This document shows positions 8,781-16,635 of a stretch of DNA of 64,000 nt, in pieces. The first letter of the stretch is position 1, and each line of letters starts with the position of its first letter. Both the position numbers and the translations under genes were made by a program. The notes below the pieces were generated by a model, which saw only the letters and a list, made by a program, of their open reading frames with translations, ran no database searches and was not told the DNA's origin. Source of the DNA: Nocardiopsis mwathae (lineage in GTDB: Bacteria; Actinomycetota; Actinomycetes; Streptosporangiales; Streptosporangiaceae); NCBI RefSeq assembly GCF_014201195.1, contig NZ_JACHDS010000001.1:2294001-2358000 (forward strand), written 5' to 3'.

Positions 8781-9944
8781 GTGCGACGGCGCAACTTCCT
8801 CGCGGCGGGTGCCTCCGCCGGAGCCGCGTTCGCTGCCCTCGGCGCCACGGCGGCCGGGACGCGGGCCGCGGCGGCCGACCCGCTCCCGGCACCGGACGGT
8901 ACCTCCGCCGGGCACGGCGTTCCGCAGACCCTGGTCGAGCGGTCCACCGCCGACACCTCGGCGTCCGGCATGGTGCGGCCCGAGTCGGGTTTCGACTACG
9001 TCGCGGTCAGGCCGACCGGTGGCCGGCCCGGCGACGCCGCGATCCGCTTCGAGACCCCCGGCGGCCTCACCGACTGGCGGGATCTGCACTTCCACGCCGA
9101 CGGGCCCGACGACAGGCCGCGGACCCCGGCGGCGCTGGCGCCCGCACCCGAGGGGTGCACGGGCTATGAGATCCGGGCGCAAGGCACCGACCGTGCCCGG
9201 TGTGCGGCGATGAACATGCGTGACGGGGGCACGGTGCGGATGGGCGGCAGGCCCGAGGGCGAACTCTACGATGACACCGGGACCGACCCCAGGGGCGGGC
9301 GGCTCGTGCGCTACCGCACCCGGGCGGGCTGGGGCGCGGACGAGTCGCACCGGTTCGACGACGGGGGCAACGAGATCTGGCCCGCGGCCTACTCCCGGGT
9401 CCAGGCCATCACCGTGCACCACAGTGCCTGGCCCGTCGGGGACGACGCCGCCTCCAACGTACGGGCGATCTACCACCTGCACGCGGTGGAGAACGGGTGG
9501 GGCGACGTCGGCTACCACCTGCTCATCGACCCGGAGGGCACGGTCTACGAGGGGCGGTGGACCGGCAACGCCCTGATGCCGATCTTCCGCGGTGTCCCGC
9601 TGCCCGGTCAGGCGGAGGCGGTGACCGCCGGCCACGCCTTCCAGTTCAACACCGGCAACATCGGCATCTGCCTGATGGGCGACTTCACCGACGGCATGCC
9701 CACCCCCAGGGCGCAGAACAGCCTGGTGCGGACGCTGCACGCGCTGTGCCTGATCACCGGGGTCGACCCGGTGGAGGAGATCGAGTACGAGAACCCGGTC
9801 AACGGGAGGAAGGCGGTCCAGCAGGGTCTGTCCCGGCACCGGGACTGGCTGGCCACCGAGTGCCCCGGTAACACCTTCGCCGAGGAGTTCGACCGGGTGA
9901 TCCGCCAGCGGGTGGCCCGGGGCCTGCCCCGCCGTCCGAGCTGA
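8781..9944 (+). CDS. Tat-exported N-acetylmuramoyl-L-alanine amidase (PGRP / Amidase_2 family)
   Basis: A 387-residue peptidoglycan amidase that should cut the bond between N-acetylmuramic acid and L-Ala outside the membrane. The N-terminus is a twin-arginine signal (VRRRNFLAAGASAGAAFAAL) ending near AAAA. The C-terminal domain begins at RAGWGADES, the usual PGRP entry motif. Zinc ligands are visible: His in ITVHHSAWP, His and Tyr around VGYHLLIDPEGTVYEGR, and the His/Cys pair in SRHRDWLATECPGN. The GTG at 8781 is chosen because the Tat signal begins there and GGAACGGAG lies just upstream; an upstream ATG at 8679 would bury the signal. It converges with the permease operon across a hairpin. 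Confidence 0.88.
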   Translation: MRRRNFLAAGASAGAAFAALGATAAGTRAAAADPLPAPDGTSAGHGVPQTLVERSTADTSASGMVRPESGFDYVAVRPTGGRPGDAAIRFETPGGLTDWRDLHFHADGPDDRPRTPAALAPAPEGCTGYEIRAQGTDRARCAAMNMRDGGTVRMGGRPEGELYDDTGTDPRGGRLVRYRTRAGWGADESHRFDDGGNEIWPAAYSRVQAITVHHSAWPVGDDAASNVRAIYHLHAVENGWGDVGYHLLIDPEGTVYEGRWTGNALMPIFRGVPLPGQAEAVTAGHAFQFNTGNIGICLMGDFTDGMPTPRAQNSLVRTLHALCLITGVDPVEEIEYENPVNGRKAVQQGLSRHRDWLATECPGNTFAEEFDRVIRQRVARGLPRRPS

Positions 9945-9961
9945 CCGCACGGGACCGGCTT

Positions 9962-9993
9962 CCCGCGGCCGCCCGCCACCGGGCGGCCGCGGG
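9962..9993. terminator. Bidirectional hairpin between the amidase and the permease operon
   Basis: A perfect 14-bp stem (9962-9975 with 9980-9993) with a four-base loop lies between two convergent genes, so it can end both transcripts. Confidence 0.7.
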
Positions 9994-9999
9994 CCGGTG

Positions 10000-11106
10000 T
10001 CAGCCCCGGCCCCGACGCCACTCGGTGATCAGGAGCCCGACCAGGTACAGCCCACCGATCAGGCCGGTCGCGGTGCCGACGGGCAGGGCGGCGCCGGTGA
10101 AGAGCCGCTGCACGGCGATGTCGCTCACCAGGAGCAGCAGCGCGCCCATCAGGGCCGCCGCGACCAGGCCGGGACCGGGCGAGCGGGTGAGGCGGCGGGC
10201 GAGCTGCGGGGCGGCCAGCGCCACGAACAGGATCGGCCCCGTGGCGGCCGTCGCGATCGCGGCCAGCACCACGCTGACGGCGATCAGCACCAGCCTGCTG
10301 CGCTCGGCACCGACGCCCAGCCCCTTGGCGGCGTCGTCGCCCATGGAGAGCAGGGACAGTGCCCGGCCGTGGGAGACCGCGACCGGGAGCAGAACCGCCA
10401 GGGCGAGGCCGACCGCGGCGGCCTGTTCGGTCCCGGCCGCGTTGAGGCTGCCGACCAGCCAGGCCTGGGCGGCCATCGCGTCCTGCAGGCTGGCCCGGGT
10501 GATCAGGTAGGAGTTGGCGGCCAGTGCCATGGCGGCGATGCCGATCCCGACCAGGATGAACCGGCCGCCGGCCCCGCGGGTGAAGGCCAGCAGGTAGATG
10601 AGCACGGCCGCGGCCACGCCGCCGACCAGGGCTCCGGCCGCGACCTGGAGCATGCTCCCGCCGATCAGCACGATGACGACGAGGGCTCCGGTGGCGGCGC
10701 CGTTGGTGAAGCCGATGATGTCGGGGCTGCCCAGCGGGTTGCCGGACAGCCGCTGCAGGATGGCGCCGCTGACCGCCAGGGCCGCGCCGACGAACAGCGC
10801 GGTGAGCAGGCGGGGCATGCGCAGGGTGTAGACGATGAAGTCGTGCCCGGGCGACCCCCGCCCGATGAGGGTGGCGGCCACCTCGCCGGGGGTGAGGGGG
10901 AAGTCCCCGACGGTGAGGGCGAGGACGGACATCCCCGCCAGGCCGAGGGCCATCGCGGTGCACGCCGCGGCGGTGCGCAGGTGGATCCGCAGTGCCAGCC
11001 GCTCGCCCCGGGTGCGCAGCGGGGCGTACCCGGCGGGGGTGGCGGCAGGGGTCGGCGCCGGGCCGACGGAACGGGTGCGGGGCGGGTGCCCCGGCCGCGC
11101 GCTCAC
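10000..11106 (-). CDS. Iron-siderophore ABC transporter permease (FecCD family), second subunit
   Basis: A 368-residue FecCD/FhuB-type permease with about nine to ten transmembrane helices after a 40-residue Pro-rich cytoplasmic leader. Family landmarks include TLRMPRLLTALFVGAALAVSG, LSGNPLGSPDIIGF (typical NPLxxPxxxG loop) and ATGPILFVALAAPQLARRL (coupling-helix region). It starts at GTG 11106, overlapping the preceding permease stop by four bases (GTGA), so the two are coupled and probably heterodimerise. Neither a FecE-type ATPase nor a binding protein lies in this operon; the likely binding protein is encoded at 33021-34025. Confidence 0.9.
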   Translation of the reverse strand: MSARPGHPPRTRSVGPAPTPAATPAGYAPLRTRGERLALRIHLRTAAACTAMALGLAGMSVLALTVGDFPLTPGEVAATLIGRGSPGHDFIVYTLRMPRLLTALFVGAALAVSGAILQRLSGNPLGSPDIIGFTNGAATGALVVIVLIGGSMLQVAAGALVGGVAAAVLIYLLAFTRGAGGRFILVGIGIAAMALAANSYLITRASLQDAMAAQAWLVGSLNAAGTEQAAAVGLALAVLLPVAVSHGRALSLLSMGDDAAKGLGVGAERSRLVLIAVSVVLAAIATAATGPILFVALAAPQLARRLTRSPGPGLVAAALMGALLLLVSDIAVQRLFTGAALPVGTATGLIGGLYLVGLLITEWRRGRG

Positions 11107-12170
11107 AGCGCGGCCGGCCGGCGGCGACGGCACAGGGCGATGAACACGGGGGCTCCGACGAAGGCGGTGACGATTCCGACCTGCAGCTCGCCCGGCGCGC
11201 CGAGAACGCGGCCCAGGACGTCGGAGCCGAGCAGCAGGATCGGGGCGAGCAGCAGGGAGTAGGCCAGCACCCAGCGCTGGTCGGGGCCGACGATCAGCCG
11301 GGCGATGTGCGGGACGGCGAGCCCCACGAAGGTGATCGGCCCGGCTGCGGCCGTGGCGGCGCCGCACAGCAGCATGATCGCGATGGCGCCCAGGACACGG
11401 GTGCGCCGGATACGCACGCCCAGGGCGGTTCCCAGCTGGTCGCCGAGCGCCAGGGCGTTCAGCGGGCGCGCGAGGGCGAGGGCGATGATGCCGCCCGCGA
11501 TGATGAACGGCGCGACGGGCAGCAGGACGTCGAGATAGCGGCCGGCCAGCGAACCGACGTTCCAGAACCGGAACTCGTCGAACGCCCGCGGATCGACCAT
11601 GAGGACCGCGGTGTTGAAGGCGAAGAGCACGGCGGTGATCGCCGCGCCCGCGAGCACGAGCCGGTCGGGGGTGGCGGCCCGCCCTCCGGTGGAGCCGATG
11701 GCGTAGACGGCGGCGGAGGCGATCACCGCTCCGGCGAAGGCGAACCAGACGTATCCGCTGACCGCCGAGACGCCGCAGAACGCGATCGCGACGACCACCC
11801 CGGTGGAGGCTCCCAGGCTCACGCCGAGGATTCCGGGATCGGCCAGCGGGTTACGGGTGAGCGCCTGCATCAGCGCACCGGAGAGGCCCAGCGCGATGCC
11901 CACGAGCGCGCCGAGGACCGTCCTGGGGATCCGGTAGTCGTGCACGATGACGGCGTCGCGCGACCCGTCTGGGTGCCGGAGTACCTCCCACACCGTGCGC
12001 AGCGGGATGTCCTGGGCGCCCGCGGCGATGCTGAGCAGGACTACGGCCGCCAGCGCGAGGAGGGCCACCGCTATCCCCAGCCGCCGGACCACGGGACGGG
12101 GGCCCCGGCGCTCCGTGCGCTCCTCGGGGTCGGCGACGCTCCTCTCCTGTGAGTGAGCGGTGACCGACAC
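11103..12170 (-). CDS. Iron-siderophore ABC transporter permease (FecCD family), first subunit
   Basis: A 355-residue FecCD permease. Landmarks are YRIPRTVLGALVGIALGLSG, LTRNPLADPGILGVSLGA and AAGPITFVGLAVPHIARL. The GTG at 12170 has a perfect AGGAGG six bases upstream; a longer in-frame GTG at 12200 would place that site inside the coding sequence, so it is rejected. An iron box lies about 45 bp upstream, so expression should rise when iron is scarce. It forms the import channel together with the downstream subunit. Confidence 0.9.
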   Translation of the reverse strand: MSVTAHSQERSVADPEERTERRGPRPVVRRLGIAVALLALAAVVLLSIAAGAQDIPLRTVWEVLRHPDGSRDAVIVHDYRIPRTVLGALVGIALGLSGALMQALTRNPLADPGILGVSLGASTGVVVAIAFCGVSAVSGYVWFAFAGAVIASAAVYAIGSTGGRAATPDRLVLAGAAITAVLFAFNTAVLMVDPRAFDEFRFWNVGSLAGRYLDVLLPVAPFIIAGGIIALALARPLNALALGDQLGTALGVRIRRTRVLGAIAIMLLCGAATAAAGPITFVGLAVPHIARLIVGPDQRWVLAYSLLLAPILLLGSDVLGRVLGAPGELQVGIVTAFVGAPVFIALCRRRRPAAL

Positions 12171-12212
12171 CGGCGACCTCCTGAAGGGGTGACGCGGCAC
12201 CCGCGCTGTTTC

Positions 12213-12231
12213 TAAGGTGAGGCTAACCGAA
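12213..12231 (-). promoter_or_regulatory. Iron box (DmdR/IdeR-type operator) of the permease operon
   Basis: The 19-bp site reads TAAGGTGAGGCTAACCGAA and matches the DmdR/IdeR consensus TTAGGTTAGGCTAACCTAA at about 15-16 of 19 positions by eye. It lies about 43 bp upstream of the permease GTG. Iron-loaded DmdR-type repressor would block the promoter here. Confidence 0.75.
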
Positions 12232-12789
12232 CCGAGATGCTAGCGGAGATCCCGACCAGGGTCCAACGCCGGGCGCGCATGCCGCGGATCACCCGGGGCC
12301 TCACGGCCGCACCCCTCCCCCACCGACCGCCTCGTGCACTGTGTCGGGAACGTGGGGCGGTGAGGGCGGCCACGCGCCCACTCCCGTCTTCGTTGATCTC
12401 GGAGATACTGGGGCAAAGATCGCCCACGAAGCCCCAATATCCCTGAGATCAACGGATGAGGTGGAAAGGGACGGCCGGAAGCCCGTGTGTCCGCTTCGCG
12501 TAGAGCTCTTTCCGCGAACCGGGAGCCCCCCTACCCCTCCCCGAAGGTGACCCTGGGCGGGCATCTCATGGTGTCCGGTTCGCCGGACTATTCCCCGTGA
12601 TCACCGCAGGGAGTGGTTCTGCTTCGACCCGATCCCCCGATCCGAGCACCCCCGCCCGCACCCGGCCGGGCCAGCCCCACGGGAGAGCACCGTAGGGGAC
12701 GCGTCGCGTCGTAGGGGGCGCCCTCGCATTGGTCCTGGTCGGTCGGTCTTGGGAGATCCCTGCATCCACCGAATGCGCGCAGTCGATTC
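12232..12789. other. Non-coding divergent spacer between iron importer and exporter genes
   Basis: About 560 bp separate two iron boxes. Short frames here lack ribosome sites and codon bias. The segment is less GC-rich than its surroundings and contains the 62-bp inverted repeat described separately. Otherwise nothing recognised. Confidence 0.55.
12392..12453. repeat. Long imperfect inverted repeat in the divergent iron-transport spacer
   Basis: Two 23-base arms (12392-12414 and 12431-12453) begin GTTGATCTC and end GAGATCAAC. They pair at 20 of 23 positions around a 16-base loop. The element is AT-richer than its neighbours and sits alone between divergent promoters, far from any gene end, so a simple terminator is unlikely. 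It could be a MITE-like element or a structured RNA. Confidence 0.6.
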
Positions 12790-12808
12790 TTAGACTAGCC
12801 TTACCTAA
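12790..12808 (+). promoter_or_regulatory. Iron box (DmdR/IdeR-type operator) of the ABC exporter operon
   Basis: The site TTAGACTAGCCTTACCTAA matches the reverse-complement consensus TTAGGTTAGCCTAACCTAA at 16 of 19 positions. It lies 43 bp before the exporter GTG, in promoter position, linking the exporter to iron starvation. Confidence 0.78.
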
Positions 12809-12851
12809 CTGCTTGTCCATGGTGCCGGGTGGCCCGCCGGAGGGATGTGGA

Positions 12852-14624
12852 GTGGTGCGCGCAGAACGGCCCGCCGAGGTCACAGACGACCCCGCGCCGA
12901 CCGGACGGCGGGTGGTGCTGCGCTCGTTGTCGGGGCAGCGGCGGCTCGTCGCCGGGGCCTCGCTGCTCGCCGCGTCGCACCAGGCATGCGAAGCCCTGGT
13001 CCCGGTCGTGATCGGTGTGCTGATCGACCAGGCGGTGGCCCCCGGTTCGCTCGGCGCGCTGGTGCGGTGGCTGGTGGTCCTCGCGGCCCTCTTCGCCGTG
13101 CTCTCCTTCAGCTACCGCCACGCCGCCCGCGCCGCGGAACGGGCCGCCGAGCAGGCCGCGCACCGGCTGAGGATCGAACTGGGCGAGCGGGTTCTCGACC
13201 CCCGGGGCGGGGCCGAAGCGGGCCGGCTGCCCGGCGCCCTGGTCAACATCGCGACCGACGACGCCCGCCGCGTCGGGCGCATCAACAGCGCCCTGCCCTT
13301 CGGCGTCGCGGGCCTGGCCGGGCTGCTGGTCAGCTCGGTGGCACTGCTGCTGATCTCGGTTCCGCTGGGGCTGCTGGTACTGCTGGGCACCCCGCCGCTG
13401 CTGTGGCTCGCGCACCTCATCGGCCGCCCGCTGGAGCGCCGCAGCGGCGCGGAGCAGGAGCGGGCCGCCTACGCCTCCGGGACCGCCGCCGACCTCGTCA
13501 CCGGACTGCGGGTGCTCAAGGGGCTCGGCACCGAGTCCGCGGCCGTCGCCCGCTACCGGGAGGCGAGCCGCGACTCACTGGCCGCCACACTGCGCGCCAC
13601 CCGCGCCCAGGCCGGGCACGACGGGGCGCTCCTCGCGCTCACCGGCCTGTTCATCGCCCTCGTCGCCCTGGTCGGCGGCCGCCTGGCCATCGGCGGCACC
13701 ATCAGCATCGGAGACCTGGTCGCAGCGGTCGGCCTCGCGCAGTTCCTCCTCGGCCCCTTCCAGATCTTCGCGTGGGTCAACGGCATGCTGGCCCAGGGCC
13801 GCGCCTCCGCCCGGCGGGTGGCCTCCGTCCTGGCCGCTCCCCCGGCGGTGTCGGCCGGGAACGGCCGACTTCCGGAGAACGTCGCCGGGCACCTGCGGCT
13901 GACCGGCGTCGCACACAAGGCGCTCACGGGCGTCGACCTCGACATCGCCCCGGGGCGCCTGACCGGCATCGTGGCACCGGACCCGGCCGCGGCATCGGCG
14001 CTACTGGAGTGCCTGGGCCGGGACGCCGACCCATCGGCCGGGGTGGTCGAACTGGACGGCGTGGAACTGGCGGACCTGCACCCCGGCGACGTCCGCGCCG
14101 CGGTCCTGGTCGCCGCGCACGACGCCGACCTGTTCGAGGGGTCCCTGCTGGAGAACGTCACCGCGGCGGCCGGCGCGAACCCCCCGGGCGACGGGGTGGA
14201 CACGCTCGCCGAACGGGCGGCACTGGACGCCGGGGTGCGGCGGGCACTGGACGCCTCGGCCACCGACGAAGTCGCCCGCGCCCTGCCGCAGGGTGTCGAC
14301 ACGGCCGTCACCGAACGCGGCCGGTCCCTGTCCGGCGGGCAGCGCCAGCGCGTCGCCCTCGCACGGGCGCTCGCCGCCGACCCCCCGGTGCTGGTGGTCC
14401 ACGACCCGACCACGGCCGTCGACGCGGTCACCGAGGCCCGGATCGCCGCCGCGATCACCGAGGTACGCCGGGGCCGCACGACGGTCCTGGTCACGACCAG
14501 CCCGGCACTGCTCGCAACGGCCCACCGCGTGGCCCTCATCGACGACGGTGCCGTGGCCGCCGAGGGAACGCACCGCGACCTGCTGCAGGCGCACCCCGCC
14601 TACCGCTCGGCGGTGCTCACCTGA
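12852..14624 (+). CDS. ABC exporter half-transporter with degenerate Walker A (siderophore export, subunit 1)
   Basis: A 590-residue fused membrane/ATPase half-transporter. Six transmembrane helices lie in residues 20-310 and the nucleotide-binding domain in about 345-590. The Walker A position reads GIVAPDPAAASAL with no GKS/T, and Walker B reads VLVVHDPTTAVD, where the Asp and the catalytic Glu are both changed. The signature LSGGQRQRVALARAL is intact. GTG 12852 is chosen because GGAGGG lies seven bases upstream; an ATG at 12819 is possible. With the next gene it forms a heterodimer resembling YbtPQ/IrtAB-type siderophore transporters. The iron box upstream and the neighbouring NRPS suggest siderophore traffic; export is favoured but import cannot be excluded. 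Confidence 0.87.
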   Translation: MVRAERPAEVTDDPAPTGRRVVLRSLSGQRRLVAGASLLAASHQACEALVPVVIGVLIDQAVAPGSLGALVRWLVVLAALFAVLSFSYRHAARAAERAAEQAAHRLRIELGERVLDPRGGAEAGRLPGALVNIATDDARRVGRINSALPFGVAGLAGLLVSSVALLLISVPLGLLVLLGTPPLLWLAHLIGRPLERRSGAEQERAAYASGTAADLVTGLRVLKGLGTESAAVARYREASRDSLAATLRATRAQAGHDGALLALTGLFIALVALVGGRLAIGGTISIGDLVAAVGLAQFLLGPFQIFAWVNGMLAQGRASARRVASVLAAPPAVSAGNGRLPENVAGHLRLTGVAHKALTGVDLDIAPGRLTGIVAPDPAAASALLECLGRDADPSAGVVELDGVELADLHPGDVRAAVLVAAHDADLFEGSLLENVTAAAGANPPGDGVDTLAERAALDAGVRRALDASATDEVARALPQGVDTAVTERGRSLSGGQRQRVALARALAADPPVLVVHDPTTAVDAVTEARIAAAITEVRRGRTTVLVTTSPALLATAHRVALIDDGAVAAEGTHRDLLQAHPAYRSAVLT

Positions 14625-14703
14625 CCCCGCCGGCGCCGGCCGCGTACGGCCGCCCCTTCACCTTCCCCGTGCCCACCCACGACTGCAGAGGGACACACCC
14701 CCG

Positions 14704-16485
14704 ATGACCGCGACGTCCGACTCGGCACGAGCCCTGCTGCCCACCGCCACCGGCGCGCGGACCACCAGGGTGGTGGTCGGGCTGCTCGCGGGAAGGCGGC
14801 TGCTCGCCCTCGGCGCGCTCCTGACGATGGTCGTGGCCACCGCCATCGGACTGCTCACCGCCCCGCTCCTCGGCCACATCGTCGACGTCGTCGTCGGCCG
14901 GGGCGGGGCCGGAGCCCTGACCGTGCCCGTGGTGCTGCTGGCCGTGGTGGCGCTGACCCGCGGGGCGGTGACCGCGCTGGGGCTGGCGCTGGTCGCCCGG
15001 CTCGGCGAGGGCATGCTGGCCACGCTGCGCGAGCGGTTCATCGCGCGGGCCCTGCACCTTCCGCTTGAGCAGGTGGAGCAGGCCGGGTCCGGCGACCTGA
15101 CCGCGCGGGTGACCAGTGACGTGGCCGAGGTCGCCAAGTCGGTCCGCGAGGCCCTGCCCGAACTGGGCCGCTCGCTGCTGACGATCGCCCTCACCCTCGG
15201 CGCGCTGGCCGTCCTCGACCGGCGGTTCCTCCTCGCCGCGCTGCTGGCCGCCCCCATCCAACTGCTGACCGTGCGCTGGTACCTGCGCCGGGCCGTCCCG
15301 CTCTACGCCGCCCAGCGCGTCGCCGTCGGCGCCCGGCAGCAGCAGCTCCTCGACACGGTCGGCGGTGCGCGGACGGTGCGCGCGTTCCGGCTCACCGACG
15401 ACCACATCGAGCGGGTCACCCGGCGCTCGCAGGGCGCCGTCGACCTGTCGCTGCGCGGGATCCGGCTGGTCACCGGCTTCTTCGCGCGCCTGAACCTCGC
15501 CGAGTACGTGGGCCTCGGCGCAGTGCTGGCGACCGGCTTCCTCCTGGTCGGCACCGGCTCGGTGAGCATCGGCACGGCGACCGCGGCGGCACTCTACTTC
15601 CACAGCCTCTTCAACCCGATCAACGCCGCCCTCGTCCTGCTCGACGACGCGCAGAAGGCCGGGGCGAGCCTGTCCCGGATCGTCGGCGTGGCGGACCTGC
15701 CCGGCGAGGCCGACGGCACGGCGGCGAACCCGGTCGTGCCGGTCGACGCCTCGGTCAAGGCGGCCGGGCTCGGCCACGCCTACACGCCGGGCCACGACAT
15801 CCTGCGCGACGTCGACCTGCACATCGGCGCGGGTGAGCGGGTCGCGCTGGTCGGGGCCAGCGGCGCGGGCAAGACCACCCTTGCCAAGCTGATCGCCGGC
15901 ATCCACCGGCCCACCTCCGGGACGGTCACGCTGGGCGGTGTGGGCACCGACGAGCTCGATCCCGCCTCCATCCGCGCCACCGTCGGGCTGATCAGCCAGG
16001 AGGTGCACGTCTTCGCCGGGCCGCTGCGCGAGGACCTGCGGCTGGCCCGGCCCGGCGCCACCGACGCCCAGCTGCGCGCCGCGCTGGCCCGCGTCGGTGC
16101 GCTGGCCTGGGTCGACGCCCTCCCCGACGGCCTGTCCACGGTGGTCGGCGACGGCGGGTACCGGTTGACGGTGGCCCAGGCCCAGCAGCTGGCGCTGGTG
16201 CGGCTGGTCCTCACCGACCCACCGGTCGCCATCCTCGACGAGGCCACCGCGGATGCGGGCAGCGCGGGCGCCCGCGAACTGGAGGAGGCCGCCGCCCGCG
16301 CGCTGGAGGGACGCACCGCGCTGCTCGTGGCCCACCGCCTCACCCAGGCGGCCTCCGCCGACCGGGTCGTGGTGCTGGACGCCGGCCGGGTCGTGGAGAC
16401 GGGCACCCACGACGAACTCGTCGCGGCCGGAGGACGCTACGCCGCCCTGTGGGAGGTGTGGTCGGACAACCGTCCCGACACGTGA
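14704..16485 (+). CDS. ABC exporter half-transporter with degenerate signature motif (siderophore export, subunit 2)
   Basis: A 593-residue half-transporter with six helices (about residues 25-310) and an ATPase domain (about 350-593). Walker A is canonical (GASGAGKTT), Walker B with catalytic Glu is intact (VAILDEATAD) and the switch His is present (LLVAHRLTQ). The signature motif reads LTVAQAQQLALVR instead of LSGGQ. This is the exact complement of the defects in the upstream subunit. Together they would keep one ATP site, made of this Walker A/B and the partner LSGGQ, and lose the other. The ATG at 14704 follows GAGGGA; the spacer after the first subunit is 79 bp, so the pair is probably co-transcribed. 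Confidence 0.88.
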   Translation: MTATSDSARALLPTATGARTTRVVVGLLAGRRLLALGALLTMVVATAIGLLTAPLLGHIVDVVVGRGGAGALTVPVVLLAVVALTRGAVTALGLALVARLGEGMLATLRERFIARALHLPLEQVEQAGSGDLTARVTSDVAEVAKSVREALPELGRSLLTIALTLGALAVLDRRFLLAALLAAPIQLLTVRWYLRRAVPLYAAQRVAVGARQQQLLDTVGGARTVRAFRLTDDHIERVTRRSQGAVDLSLRGIRLVTGFFARLNLAEYVGLGAVLATGFLLVGTGSVSIGTATAAALYFHSLFNPINAALVLLDDAQKAGASLSRIVGVADLPGEADGTAANPVVPVDASVKAAGLGHAYTPGHDILRDVDLHIGAGERVALVGASGAGKTTLAKLIAGIHRPTSGTVTLGGVGTDELDPASIRATVGLISQEVHVFAGPLREDLRLARPGATDAQLRAALARVGALAWVDALPDGLSTVVGDGGYRLTVAQAQQLALVRLVLTDPPVAILDEATADAGSAGARELEEAAARALEGRTALLVAHRLTQAASADRVVVLDAGRVVETGTHDELVAAGGRYAALWEVWSDNRPDT

Positions 16486-16559
16486 CACCGCAGCGCCCCG
16501 ACCTGCCCCACCGCACCGTGCGAGCGTGTGACCTGGGCCGCTTCTCCCACGACCGGTGG

Positions 16560-16575
16560 TCTGGTCTAGGCCAAT
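16560..16575 (+). promoter_or_regulatory. DasR-like operator (dre) upstream of pgi
   Basis: The sequence TCTGGTCTAGGCCAAT matches the published Streptomyces dre consensus (ACTGGTCTAGACCACT type) at 13 of 16 positions and retains the GGTCTAG core. It lies 60 bp before the pgi ATG. DasR is a GntR-family regulator of N-acetylglucosamine use, whose catabolism yields fructose-6-phosphate, the Pgi substrate. Binding is inferred. Confidence 0.5.
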
Positions 16576-16635
16576 GTGTGGTACACACCGGGCGGAGGCT
16601 TTTTGAGTCACGTCCCTGGGACAAGGAGCGGAGCC

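Noticed and set aside
16486-16635. pgi as part of the exporter operon
   Set aside because: A 150-bp spacer with a DasR-like site and its own ribosome site separates them; co-transcription cannot be excluded but is not supported.
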